Below, piece after piece: positions 1 through 11,404 of a stretch of 22,500 bases of DNA. Where the stretch lies: assembly GCA_009760855.2 (NCBI GenBank), contig WPIO01000049.1, positions 2,562,501 through 2,585,000 on the forward strand. The letters run 5' to 3'. The stretch's first letter is position 1. Every line of letters begins with the position of its first letter. The DNA is from Cristatella mucedo. Taxonomy: Eukaryota > Bryozoa > Phylactolaemata > Cristatellidae. Position numbers and translations under genes: made by a program. The notes under the pieces are model-generated. The model was not told the DNA's origin, searched no databases, and saw only the letters and a list, made by a program, of their open reading frames with translations.

Positions 1-366
1 CTGTTTCAGCGTCTCCGTTCCAAAAGAGCACCGTCGCCGGCAGGCCGGGCTCCGTTCTCGGGCTTGGAGCAAAGGCGAGTGTGCGTCTAGCAGCTGTCAC
101 GCGCCTGGTCAGATTCAATCGGCAGCGGCGCGGCGCGGCGCGGCGCTGACGAGGTTGGTCGAGTAGAGCGTCCCTGTCGGTACGGGCATACGGAACATTT
201 AGAGGCGTGAGTCGGGTCGAGACGAAGCGGTACCTACCTATTATCACGCTGCAAAATTACGCAACAGTCGCCTAGACCAAAATTGACAGGAGTGTTAAGC
301 CCGCAGCAAGAGCGACGGGCGGTCGGCGGCGGCGGCGGCGTGGGGCCTGCGACAGCAGAGCTCGTG
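1..366. other. CpG-rich sequence, no gene recognised
   Basis: GC-rich and CpG-rich. It includes a short run of GGCGC units near 125-147. No reading frame here resembles a protein I know. The base composition would suit the flank of a CpG-island promoter of a gene lying to the left, but I see no decisive core-promoter element. Confidence 0.3.
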
Positions 367-369
367 GCT

Positions 370-383
370 GAGAGAGAGAGAGA

Positions 384-426
<43 letters not shown>

Positions 427-438
427 CGAGAGCGAGCG

Positions 439-488
<50 letters not shown>
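370..488. repeat. (GA)n microsatellite
   Basis: About 120 bases of GA dinucleotide repeat, interrupted once by GTGA and in the middle by GAGC/GCGA variants. The open frame across it is an Arg-Glu artefact of the repeat. Confidence 0.97.
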
Positions 489-490
<2 letters not shown>

Positions 491-713
491 ACCGCCCAGG
501 CTTCCGGGGAGCCTGCCGGACAGCGAGAGCTCGTTTCAAGAAACGGGTGGCAGTGGCTAAGCGACCTCTGCCCAATGTCGGGTCAGACTCGGGCTCAGCC
601 ACGGCGACGGCAACAGTCACTGCTTAAACGGATAGCACCTATGCTCAGGGATTTAGCCTGCGCCGGTGATGCATGAGCCGAATAATGAGTCCGCAAGGTC
701 TCAATCGGCTAAA

Positions 714-716
<3 letters not shown>

Positions 717-801
<85 letters not shown>

Positions 802-900
802 CTCTCTCTCTCTCTCTCTCTCTCTCACCTTCTGTCTCTTTCTCCGTCTTTTTCTCTGTCTCTGTCTCTCTCTCTGCCTCGCCGTCTCTCTGCCTCTCTG
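717..900. repeat. (CT)n microsatellite with degenerate flank
   Basis: Pure CT repeat runs to about 799, continues after a CCC interruption to about 826, then decays into CTGTCT/CTTTCT variants to about 900. It lies about 230 bases from the (GA)n array and in the opposite phase, so the two tracts could pair as a long imperfect inverted repeat (GA against TC). The Leu-Ser frames over it are artefacts. Confidence 0.97.
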
Positions 901-1464
901 TCGTACGATTTGTCGGCCACTTTCTCTGTCTCACTCCATGTCTACGTCTGTCGCGGTCTCATTATCTCTCGTGTCAGTCTACCTGTCTTTCTGGCTGTAT
1001 CTCGCACTCGTAGCAATTTGCCGCTCGTCGCATTCGGTGCCATTAGGCCACGACCGGCGTGGCTATCGTTGCCGGCTCCATCTCGGGCGCTCCAGCCAGC
1101 ATCGCAAAATTTTTGATCGGCATTGGATCCGCATAAAAAAACAGGTGCGCGAGCCAAAGAAGCCGACGTCGGTGCGGTCTTTCCAATGCGGCCGGCAAGT
1201 GCTCCCACCGCAAACAGAGGCAGCAGCAGCCGCCGCCGCCGCCGGGTCGACGACGGGGCGGCGCCTCGGCGCTACGCGTAAGCCGCTAAATGAGAGGCGG
1301 CTCCGAAACGCCCGGGGCTGTGCCTGATGGATGAGCCTGGTTGGGGACGTGCGTGTGTTCGCTTGAAAGATTTATCGAGCGGCACGCCTGCCCGCACGTC
1401 TCCCGCCGCAGCTCACGGCCTCATTTAGCCGGCGGCCTGCCCGAGGGCAGCCGATCCCCAAGCT
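901..1464. other. Non-coding stretch, no feature recognised
   Basis: Mixed-composition sequence with a short (CAG/CCG) run at about 1219-1242. I find no convincing coding exon on either strand. The open frames are short and compositionally unlike a conserved domain. Confidence 0.4.
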
Positions 1465-1763
<299 letters not shown>

Positions 1764-1821
1764 GAGGGCGATGCGCGGTGGCTTCTGAGGCGGCCGACTC
1801 GAGGGGATTGGACGACGCCGG

Positions 1822-1831
1822 CCATATAAGG
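1822..1831. promoter_or_regulatory. Perfect CArG box (SRF/MADS-box site)
   Basis: The ten bases CCATATAAGG match CC(A/T)6GG exactly, the serum response factor site. The same bases contain a TATA-like ATATAA core. The site lies about 60 bases from the end of the CCG/CCGCTG array in CpG-rich sequence. A single match can occur by chance, and no transcript start is visible. Confidence 0.35.
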
Positions 1832-3160
1832 CTTCATGAATGCCGGGCGCATTTCGCTTTGTTTTGATTAGAGCACGCGTGGAAGACGTTGCTCGCTCTG
1901 CACAATGAGGCTTAGCCAGCCAGACCAGAGAGGAGGAGGCCGCAGCTCGAGAGAACTTCGCTTCCTGTGTCGCAATGATCGAGGGCGGGACGAGACGTCC
2001 CTCTCGCGAGCTCTCGCGAACCCAGAAACGAAATGAGCCTGCCGCCAGCGACAGCGTCTTTTGCCGCCGCCGAGCACTCGGTGACGCTTTGCTTTTGACG
2101 CCGCACTCAGTGTCAAGCGAAGCGTCGCGCGAAGGGCGCGCGCTCCTGCTCCGTCTGTCCGTGAGCGGCGCCACCGCGCACGCCAAAGCCTGGCGGCCAT
2201 TTGTATTGCAGCTAGTGAACTCGCAGGCGCATCCGCCGACTGCCTGCGGTCCTTTGCTTCAAACACCACTCGCCCTCGCATCGGCGCGTCGGACGTGCAC
2301 TAATCCCCTCCCCTGTACGAGAGCTCATCTGGCACGTGCTCCTCTTGGCCTGCAAGATGGCCGTTGCCTGCGAATGAATCTCTGGCCACGGTATCTTTTG
2401 CCGCAGCTTGTAGGTGCACAGTTCCGCGCGGGTGCGAAGTAATTACATTCTTCGCCGCCGCGTGCGCAAGATTTCTTGCACTCAGTCGCTTGGCGACTCA
2501 GCGGAGCGATGAAATCGCCTCGCATGGCAGCGAAACTTTGATGCTTCTCTCCTCTCACGAGTGGCCAGCGTTCGCGAAGCCGCAGTTGACGCACCATCAC
2601 AGGTTCGCGACTCTCCGGAGGCTCTCTCTGTCGCTGCCCGAGGTTCCTTCTCAAGGAGTGGAGAGATGATGTCGCACTCAGGAGTTCGCTCAGAGGCAGC
2701 TACAACTTACCGGAAGCTGCTGGAACTAAAACCGGAAGTAGCTAGAACGAGGTAGAAGCTGAGGATCGCCGCGGTAACTTTGCTAGCTCTATGGCAAAGG
2801 GAGAACCGTTGGCGAGAGACGGGCGTCTCTGCACTGCGTGCACTTTGTGACTCGTGCTCGCTACGCACCTCCAAAGCTCTTGTGCAATGGCACCAAGCTC
2901 TGGCTGTGGACCTGGCGGCACATTCTTCTCCTGGCGTCAGCTGCTGCGGCCACTTCCAGGCCACTCAGTTCCTCGAGAGCGCGAACCTCTGACTAATATG
3001 ACCTTCGCATGACCCTCCCATCTACCTTACGCTTCTCGCCGCTTCTCTGTGTTACGAGATGTAAGAATAATACTTATACAGCCATAAATCTGAAAGCAAT
3101 CGGATCTGTTGGCAACCGGATCTGAACTCATCTGCAGCCACAGGCTCCGCCGAGCGAGCC
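1832..3160. other. CpG-rich non-coding stretch
   Basis: Roughly 1.3 kb of GC-rich sequence with several frames open on both strands. None of the translations shows a family motif, transmembrane pattern or credible splice-flanked block. I call no gene; CpG-driven open frames explain what is seen. Confidence 0.4.
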
Positions 3161-3177
3161 TCGCTGCGACACCAACA

Positions 3178-3230
3178 TGACGTCAACGTGACGTCGACAT
3201 ACGTGACGGCACACGTGACGTCAAGCCAAT
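3178..3230. promoter_or_regulatory. CRE/ATF cluster with E-box and CCAAT box
   Basis: Two perfect palindromic CREs (TGACGTCA) sit at 3178-3185 and 3216-3223. A one-base variant (TGACGTCG) is at 3189-3196 and a half site (TGACGG) at 3204-3209. CACGTG overlaps the last CRE at 3212-3217, and a CCAAT box (GCCAATAGG context, NF-Y type) lies at 3226-3230. Start-to-start spacings of 11, 15 and 12 bases keep the sites close together. CREB/ATF and NF-Y sites are often paired in animal promoters. I cannot tell which strand or gene it would serve. Confidence 0.5.
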
Positions 3231-3501
3231 AGGATCGGGCGACTGGACGATCGGACGAAGGAGCGATCGGCTCCTCCATTGTTACGACGGCAGCACGTCG
3301 TCGTGGTATCGCTCTGCACGTCTAAGCGACCTTGTGAAGCGGCTACTGAGCTGCGGTCTTTACCGTAAAATGCAGAGCGTACTGCAGGGATGAACGTGTG
3401 GCGTGCTTGAGCGATTACTAGCGAAGACGACTGTCCCTAAAACGACGCTTGAGTCGCGTATCGCGTCGGCTGTATTTTCGGGAACGAGCGGCAATATGTA
3501 A

Positions 3502-3541
3502 GCGGTGAGTGGCCGCACGCTCTCGGTCCGCAGGTTCGAAT

Positions 3542-3544
<3 letters not shown>
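3502..3544 (+). mobile_element. tRNA-like (SINE head) fragment
   Basis: GGTTCGAAT at 3533-3541 matches the first nine bases of a Pol III B box (GGTTCGANNCC). It is preceded by a GTCCGCA segment and a degenerate A-box-like GGTGAGTGG near 3504-3512. The arrangement resembles the 5' head of a tRNA-derived SINE. A (GA)n tract begins directly after the B box. No acceptor stem can be formed, so it is not a functional tRNA gene. Confidence 0.3.

Positions 3545-3594
<50 letters not shown>
3544..3594. repeat. (GA)n microsatellite
   Basis: About 50 bases of uninterrupted GA repeat directly abutting the tRNA-like B box on its left. Confidence 0.97.
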
Positions 3595-3599
<5 letters not shown>

Positions 3600-3897
3600 C
3601 GTCTGGCAGAAAGTGTGTACAGCAAGGTGATGTGGTCACATGACCTTCTCACAAATTTGTCGACCCCGGGTGGCAGCTTCGCTGGGGCTGGGTGAGGCAG
3701 CTGACGCAAAGAGAGGGTGAAGAAAGCGTCACGAAATGTAGACGCAGCACCCATGCACAAAGTTACGGCTGTGACTGGCGGAGCTCGAAGCAGAAAATCA
3801 CTACTCCCACTATTATGAAAGCACTGTAGCAGCTTTTGAACTTCGCGATGTACATTGCCACGAGCATGCGTTACGGCTGCTACTAATTGCAGACTCG

Positions 3898-4162
3898 TGA
3901 CAGGTATAGGTACAGGTACAGGGGACGGAGACTAGTGAAGGTGCACCTGCATGTGACAGGCACTGGTACAGTTACTGCCACAGATGATGGTGAAAGTACA
4001 GGTACCAGGTGACAGGCACAGATGAAGGTACACGTGACAGATACCGGTGAAGGTACACGTAAATGTGACAGATACTGGTCAAGGTACAGATACCGGCGAT
4101 AGGTACTAGCATACAGGTGACAGGTAATGGTTAAGGTACACGTACATGTGACGGGTGCTGGT
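3898..4162. repeat. Degenerate minisatellite of GGTACA/GTGACAG modules
   Basis: About 265 bases built from related modules: AAGGTACAC, GTGACAG and ATACTGGT or ATACCGGT recur in that order, with AAGGTACA or a near variant at about 3940, 3993, 4026, 4051, 4082 and 4134. Unit length varies, so this is a decayed tandem array. The minus-strand frame stays open for about 120 codons because the repeat lacks stops in that frame, not because it shows a protein domain. Confidence 0.75.
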
Positions 4163-6876
4163 GTAGCCGGTGCACGGAAGCACAGATCACCAGTCACAGA
4201 CGCCGCACCGATGCACGAATACATGCTGACGAACGCAGAGCATAGCAGCAATCAAGAACGCCTAAACTGAACAACGATTTCATGTCGTTCGCGCATAGCA
4301 GTATATTCCATGACCATAAGAAACCATATTTATGCAGCCCATCTCGTGATACAGAGCTGATTAATCACCACTTTGGATCGCTTTTGCACTCTCAAAACTG
4401 CAGTTAACGGCGGAGGTTTCATACAGATGATAGTTTAGGACCGCTAATACTCTCTGGCACCGTCACATTATGAGCATGTTTAGCATCCCCGCGTTTCACT
4501 ATATTGAAAATAAGTATGTGCTCTTGAAGTCTTGATGTATGCGACCGGACGTAATGCGACAATAGCCGACGACGAGAGCGGGGTGAATCTTACAAGTTAA
4601 AAAACTGGTTGATGACTGACCTAGTGGTGAAAACAGTGGTACTTTAGCTACGAAATATTGTGATACATGCGGTCCTTACATGTTGCAATTCAGGAACTGT
4701 TAGTCCAGGTTGCCGTAGTGACCTCCAATCATTTCGACCTGTGCTTCTATATTTTGCCATTGTTTTTATTCAGCAGCACTTTCGCGAGCGAAACGTTGCA
4801 ACACGCACGGAGACTGCAGCTCACGAACGCAGCACAGGAATGCGGCACAGGGCATATATATTCATAAAGCACGTTGCTTTAGCTATACAGGTTCAACGCG
4901 GCTCGGAAATTCCCTCCAGCGACAGCGTTCGAAGGGCTCGCTCGCTCGCTCGCCAGCTCTCGGTGAACTGCATAACGGCCATCGGCCTTCGCTTCCGGTG
5001 AGCGCTGAGGCGGTGACACGAATTCAAGCGGTACGGGCCGAAGGACGAAGGTCGAAGGTCGTCGGCCACTGGTGGCACTGTGGAGCGAGGCCTCGAGCTT
5101 TATCGCATCGAGAAACAGCGCCGCGACCACCACCACTGCCGAAGCCTGCCTCGGCTGCTGCCGCCGCAGCCGCCTTCGCCCCGCGACTTCGTGGACCCGT
5201 CTTGGCAGACGACTCGATGAAGGCGTCGATGCAGACAATGCACGTCGATGACGGAGAAACGCAAATGGCCCCGAGGAGGTCGCGCGTGCCCGTGCTCAGA
5301 GCGGCACAGCGCAATGAGCTGCAATGCACTGAAATCAGCAGAAATCTGCAGCGAAATCCACTCTAATTGAGCAAAAAGTGATCGGAAATCGGGGACATGA
5401 AGATGCTCCAATCTTGGTTAAATACGCAGCGATACACAGTCACTATGAATACGTACCCACCAATTCTCATGATACTCTCACGGAAGTGGGCCGCTAAGAC
5501 GCTGGCCGCAACCGAAATCCAATTGAATTCACCATAAATCGGTTTCACGAAATTGCTACTTGGATTGAATACGCTAATACGTTTAAGTGTAGCGGCAAAA
5601 GTTTCGCGCCATTGGGTGACAAGCGCGTTCTCGTGCAATCAGCCGCGATCGGCTGGAGCGACCGGTGCCCGAAACCGCGATCCGCCGATTATGCAAATAT
5701 CGTTATGAGAATATCCTCTGAAGGTCCCTGCTATGCAAAGTACTGCAGCTAGAAGCTGCTGCACCACGCTTCAAGAGATTACTTGCAAGCGATCCGTTTT
5801 TATGAAAGACCAGTATCGGAAGTATTGGTTTAAGCATGTCAGAGTATTAGAATCAGAACTGTAACAACGTAAATATTGCTGACGGCGACCGTCGGCCACC
5901 ACTTTTATCGCTTCCACGTCAGGCCGCCAGACCTCGATACCATAGCGGTCATTGATCAAATAAAATATATAGCTTCTACTTCAGAGGCATAGACAAGACG
6001 GGAGAGTGCAAGAACAAACGAGCATTCTTCTAAGAGTATTCAAGCGACACTTCCTGTTATAACCTAGCGTCCTCCTTCAAGTCTGCTCGGGTTGACCGGA
6101 TCTATAAATTATCTCCCACTCCAAGAAGACTGCAGAGAGACGGATGGACCTCGTGCTTCCAGTTCTCATTCAGAGATGTTTAGATTTCCCCAGGTTTTCA
6201 CAGCGACTGTCACGGGAACAGTTTTTCATGTCAGTCATTAAGCAACCTTAACTTACAAAAACCGAAAACAATTCGCCGATTCAATCTGCTGTTCTTTTTA
6301 TCGAAGACGCCGGAAAGAGTAGTGGCAAAACCGATAAACTGTTTCGTCAAACCGAAAACCTAGCACGTAATTTAATTCTTGTCTTGGAGCGAATCACTCC
6401 ACAGAATTAGCACAGCTGAGTATATACCACTCAGCGTGGAGATGCTGACTTTGGTAGAGTCACTGCTAATTGTGCTTGCTCTCACGCAAGTTTCGTATGG
6501 CAGTGGCTAAGTCCTCGTTAAAAATCTATGTTCCACTTAGTTTCTGCAGTGTGTTAATACGGTTTAGTCGCCATTTAGTGAGAGATTTAGGAGAGCGTGT
6601 GGGGACGGTCAACGGCAATTCAGTTTATCATTAAACGATGAGCTACATCAGGGCTCCGACTGAGGTACACTTCTGTTCACGATGTATACCCTCCCTATTG
6701 TCTAGGCCTAGCTGACAAGCTAGGGGTCACATGCCTTCTGGTGACTGACATAGTATTTTAACTTTTATCCTTTCTTACGAAAAATGCATACATTTATCAT
6801 AGAACTTAGTGGGTTAATTACATTCGTCTTGTGTGTGCTTATGCGTGTTGACAATGTGCATGCTGCCTGCAACCAT
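4163..6876. other. Long non-coding stretch, no gene recognised
   Basis: About 2.7 kb of mixed composition, GC-richer around 4900-5300 and AT-richer elsewhere. A perfect POU octamer ATGCAAAT is at 5691-5698, with a variant ATGCAAAG near 5733. The frames near 4660-5000 and 5000-5400 show no conserved motif. I see no exon I can defend, no RNA gene and no clear transposon. Confidence 0.4.
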
Positions 6877-7060
6877 GTTTGCATACTGACCTTGTTCATA
6901 TCACGTCTAGCCATGTTAAGCTTGTTGACATCGAGCATGCTTCCACAAGCCATTCAACCACGCCTCTTTTGCAGCAAATATCAAGTGCCTAGAACGAGAT
7001 TAAGTTATCCGAGGGCGCTATACAAATATAATTTTATTATTATTTTTATTATTATTATTC
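6877..7060 (+). mobile_element. Retroposon 3' end, hairpin-ATT family, copy 1 (with body)
   Basis: The tail at 6968-7060 has the family arrangement: TTTGCAGCAAA, a CTAGA segment, a short stem-loop, GGGCGCTATACAAAT and then ATT repeats. The upstream part (6877-6967) aligns with the body of the copy at 19661-19850, sharing phrases such as GCATACTGACC/GCATGCTGACC and CCATGTTA...CTTGTT. The open frame through it is an accident. It is probably a LINE 3' UTR or a SINE body; no coding capacity is left. Confidence 0.7.
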
Positions 7061-8203
7061 TTACTATGATATCCCTTGCTCCATGAACTGGCGTCCTTGA
7101 TATTAGCATTTGGGTTGCTGCCAACTTTCTCAAACGGAGTGCCAACAAGACCAACTTTATGTTTATGGAAAAACCCGGTGTCACTCAGAAATTAGGCTGC
7201 ATAATCCACAAAATGGGTTCGGCTAACTTACACAGGTATCTCGTGCAGCTTCAGAAGGCCACCCGGATATCGCGATCCCTCACGATGATTAACTAGATGA
7301 CTGCAGCAGCTCCAGAGAACAGTCTGTCTACTTTCAGCGAGCGACATAGCAATGCTTTGATTCGGATTTTTACGAGATATGTCGCTCACTGTGGCCCACC
7401 TTTGTTTTCCTTCTCTGGTCTACCTACCGGGACTACTTTCGCATCGAGCGTCTCATCGCCGTACCACAGGCTCCTCGGCTCCGGCTCAAGTCTTCGTAAT
7501 CTCTAATGCTATGTTAACCTCGGTCAAGCTCCCACGCTCCCAAATTGCCAAAATCCCTATCGACTGACATCATGACATCCCGGTCTGAAGAGGAAGCTAC
7601 AAACTGAGCGAATAGGCCTCGTCCATGATAGCTATCATGTACAGCATGTACAGCTTATGCATGCTGATGTTGTGCGTGGCATCGCTAATAAATTGACGTG
7701 CTTCCTTTTCGGAAAATGTAAAGTGCGAAACGAGATTAGTCTGTTTATTGGGCAATACCAGTACACCGGCTACTCGCATAGGTTAAAGTGTACTTCCTGG
7801 CTGTGGATCATAGGTGGAAGTGAATCTGTGGCATGGTTCATCGACCGGGTCACGGCTGACAAAATATTATTCGAGATTTCTGAATTACAACGATTAGGAA
7901 CCGATTGTGTGACGATCCATGATTAGGTGATCTACAAGCCTAAGTCACATCAATCAGTTTCAGTTTCAGGCGTTTGAGTCTCAGGAGCCAATGTTCGAGT
8001 TGGGCTGCAAGCTGGGGGCGGGGGTTCAGAGTTCACGCTGAGTGCCACCTAAGGGTTGTTGCTCGCTATGGCTGATATTAGACATCTGTAACGCGCCGTG
8101 GCCGTAAAATAGACTGTGTTCTACAATGGATCTTGATATGGTCTCACAGGTATCGCGGAACTGGCGCCCGTCATTACTGTAGTTCCACTAGCCGGACTAC
8201 ACA
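7061..8203. other. Non-coding stretch, no feature recognised
   Basis: About 1.1 kb without a recognisable exon, RNA gene or element. Short frames near 7300-7500 and 7650-7930 lack family motifs. Confidence 0.4.
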
Positions 8204-8280
8204 CCACACGCACGCATGCACGCACGCACACACAGACACAGCACACAGACACACACATACATATATACACAAACACACAC

Positions 8281-8321
<41 letters not shown>
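8204..8321. repeat. (AC)n then (TA)n compound microsatellite
   Basis: An imperfect CA/CG-interrupted ACAC tract (8204-8282) runs into a pure AT repeat (8283-8321). The frame across it gives His-Thr and Ile-Tyr repeats and is not a gene. Confidence 0.95.
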
Positions 8322-8322
<1 letters not shown>

Positions 8323-9404
8323 GCCGATTTTTCTCATCGCCCGAATGGCCATCCGTAATTTCACCTATAGCTTAAAAAACAGTTCCAACTAGCTGGAAGC
8401 AGTGGCACGATAGTGATAGAGCGAAAGTTGGTATGCTACAGTAGCCAGATTACGACAGACTGTACAACATTCACTATTCCCGAAATGTTTAAGGAATCAC
8501 TTTCAAGCGATACAATTTGTATTACAAATTGTAGTGAATTAGGAGTCTATTAGGTCGCAATCTATTGCTAGGCGCCGTTAAAAATCCAGCTCATGGAATA
8601 TTCGGTCTGCCATGCTCTGGGGTTTGAGCCGGTGGCTCCATGGCTGGTGCTGTACACTCACCCTTCTCCTGCGGCTACGAAATCGACTGGGTTACGGATG
8701 TGGACTGGTTGTGTTCAGGTATGGACACTCTTCGTTGCGGCCGCTTTCCACTGCATTCGGCGTACCTGGGTCCGTTGGCTCTGCACCTGAAAGCCTGTAG
8801 TCAAGAAACAAGATTCAGGTGTCGTATGAAAGTCGTCTCGCTACATTAGGCCGTTACTAGCACTGTTACGAGCTCTGCGCTTGTGGTCTAGTTCTGTTCG
8901 GGCACGAAAGCCGCACAGCACGTTTGTAACACTATCCAGGAGCATTCCTGGCATTTTCCAGGGGCATTCCGAGCATTCTCCAAGCAGGTGGTTAAGCTGC
9001 TTTCCATTGGAGGCGAGGACTTAACGAGCCTCAGAAGCGTAGCAAGCGCTGTTGTCAATAGGTTTAGCTGCAAGGGGGATTGATCTCGGCTGCGGGTTTT
9101 CTGCCGCTATGTAAATGTTCAAATGTAAATGTAAGCGTTCGATCAGCCAATTGGTAACTTTTCTTTTACTTTTAGCACAGCATCGAGCTACTGTAAACTA
9201 ATTTAGCTGAGACTTAGCATTAATCCAGTGACGTTTTCCCTCAGTCTGGGCATGCTATTCCAAAATGACTTGTAACTAGATGAGCACACTGAATATATTT
9301 TCAAGTCGGCTCAATATTCATCAGAGGAAAATAGATTGCCAAAATCAGGGCTGGCTTATATGGTAGTAAGACATGAAAAATGCGTTTGAGACCTCGCATC
9401 TGGA
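8322..9404. other. Non-coding stretch, no gene recognised
   Basis: Three overlapping plus-strand frames at 8590-8850 are open in GC-richer sequence, but none carries a known motif. Near 8937-8985 a GCATTCC phrase recurs three times, a very short imperfect tandem repeat. The last 100 bases may belong to the decayed LINE that follows. Confidence 0.4.
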
Positions 9405-9830
9405 TAAATTCAATTCTCTCTTTATTTGGGACTGCCGGCCTTTGCCGTTAGTTAGTCGTCTTAAGCCTTTCTAGGTGCAAAGCTCGGCAGCCCGTCTGGT
9501 CTATCGTCAACGGCTTCGCTACGACATGTCTTATGCCACTCCCGTCTGAGCTTCGCTGTCACCCTATCAAGAATCAACTCGCCTTTAAGATTATCTGTAT
9601 GGCCTACAGCTTTCACTTGTTCAGCTACCAGACTGTCTCGCTCAGCCAGTCTACTCTCGCACTGCCAGATCCTCGACTTACGGCGGCCGTCTCTCTTCGA
9701 CTCTGTCGCGCTCTAGGCTGTAATGTTTCGGCGATTGGGCCTTTGGCTTGTCTTTGGCGCGGGCATCTATATATAGAGTTATACACATCTCTATACTTGC
9801 ATCTATATACACCTGTACATTCACATATAT
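9405..9830 (+). pseudogene. Decayed non-LTR retrotransposon, reverse transcriptase C-terminal region
   Basis: In one plus-strand frame the sequence reads VQSSAARLVYRQRLRYD near 9475-9526. This is very close to the VQNSAARLV...RYDH block that ends the reverse transcriptase region in CR1/L2/jockey-type LINEs. A frame change near 9530 leads into ELRCHPIKNQLAFKIICMAY, matching the LHWLPI..RI.FKI...Y block that normally follows at this distance. Upstream, LDKFNSLFIW near 9401-9430 fits the LDYCNSL block. Stops and at least one frameshift show it is dead. No full element or ATT tail is visible beside it. Confidence 0.75.
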
Positions 9831-11404
9831 GCTCTCACCTACACTATCGTACACCACCCGCATTGATTTTTCTTCATGTAAGTCTCAGCTAAAAAATGAA
9901 TCTTTCGCGCTTCGATTTCTCAGCGTCCCCCCAGTGAGGAGCCAACGTCTGTTTGCTTATGATTAAGTGCAACCGTGGGTATACTAGCCGGCTGTTGTGG
10001 GGGTCTTCTTACGTACTCTCAAATGCTAGCGCAAGCACGTTTCTTGTGCACTTTTGCATGCTTGCCTGAGCACGATGCAGTGCATGTCTTAAATACCACG
10101 TGACTGATTGCTTTTTTTGCAGGCCGTTCAAAGCGACTGAACAGATTTTTACTATCGTAGGGCCTTGGATAAACAACCGGCTGGCTGCTGGGAGCATCGT
10201 CGCCTACTAAGTCACTCTTTACCTGCTTGGAGACTTGTACGAGCACCTGCAGTGCAAGCAACAGCTGCAGCTGTATCAGCAGTTGCAACTGCATCCACTA
10301 CAACAGCTGCAGCCGCCGGAGCAGCACAATCCTGCCTCTCTAAATTTAGTCGGCTGGGTTCAGCTGCAGGGGCGTAACTGGGCCGCTGAACGGCCGTGTG
10401 CTCGATGTTGATTGCAGACTGGTGACATTGGATGCTAAAGCTGCTGGCGAAGGGAAGGGAGGGGAGCTTTGGCATGTGCTCGGCTGAAGAGCGACGAGGC
10501 ACTGGCTGAGCCGCGCGCTGTTGGCGTCGGCTGCCTCGAGTGTTTGCACGCACGTGGTGCCCCAGCTTTCCGAGGACGAGGCGATCCGCCTTACGTATGA
10601 CGAGCTGATATAGGGTGGGAGGGCTCTCGCCGCCGCCGCCGCACCTAGGATAGCTCGGCTCTCTTAACCAGGTGAAACTGCAGCATCGTTGGTCAGGCAG
10701 ATCCATGGCCAAAATACCCCGAAAGGTGCTCCTATCCCAGCCTGCTCGTAATGAAGCTGGCCCTGGCGCCAAGAGAAGGTAAGATTATCTACTTATCAAT
10801 CGCATCGGTTAGTCAGGAAAAGTGATGCCTAGAGTTATTAATGTGACATCGGTTCGACGCAAAAATTGCGGTCGATATATTTTGAAACCGTACTGCCTAT
10901 TACACTGTCAACGAAGTTTTCCGTAGCCGGATAGCAAGTGTTATTATAGAACGGCATCTGCCTAGAGGCGGTTAAGATGATTATTCACTAGTATTTCACT
11001 AATTGTACAGTTATTAACCCAGACAAACGTGTCTCGCCCCAAACCTGCATCCTCCATATAAATGAATACTTCCATTTCGCAGCGCTCTCGTGTAATGCCC
11101 GCATCCTTTGCAAGCGAGCAAAAATCTGGCTGATTTTTGACCCGCCTTCGTTTCGCCGCAGCAACGCAGCGATTGGCCAGTCCGTGTTGGCATAGCATTG
11201 GGCTGGTCGTCGGTTCCGTCGGCAGATCCTCGAGCCGTGTACCGTTGCGACTCGAGCTCGACGATTGCCACAGCGAGCACATTTGCGAGCTTGAGAGACT
11301 ATTTTGCCTTTACTATGGACGTCGGTGAGGCTCTTTCGAGTCGAAGCTAGCGACGAGCTCTTCTATTCGAGCTCGCCGAAGCAATATGACGATACGCCTA
11401 AACG
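9831..11404. other. Non-coding stretch, no gene recognised
   Basis: About 1.5 kb. A CAG/CTG-rich patch (10240-10380) keeps frames open on both strands without showing a domain. Near 11314 an ATG is followed by a GGTGAGG donor-like site (11324-11330), and another strong donor-like GTCGGTGAGTAAG lies at 11571-11583, but no downstream exon could be matched. I call nothing here. Confidence 0.35.

Noticed and set aside
283-627. Plus-strand frame of 114 codons rich in Arg-Glu
   Set aside because: It is the translation of (GA)n and has no recognisable flanking domain.
4660-5001. Plus-strand frames of 66 and 113 codons with a hydrophobic patch
   Set aside because: No family motif and no supporting splice sites on either side.
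11314-11330. ATGGACGTCG followed by GTGAGG, another possible tiny first exon on the plus strand
   Set aside because: No in-phase downstream exon with a recognisable product was found on the plus strand.
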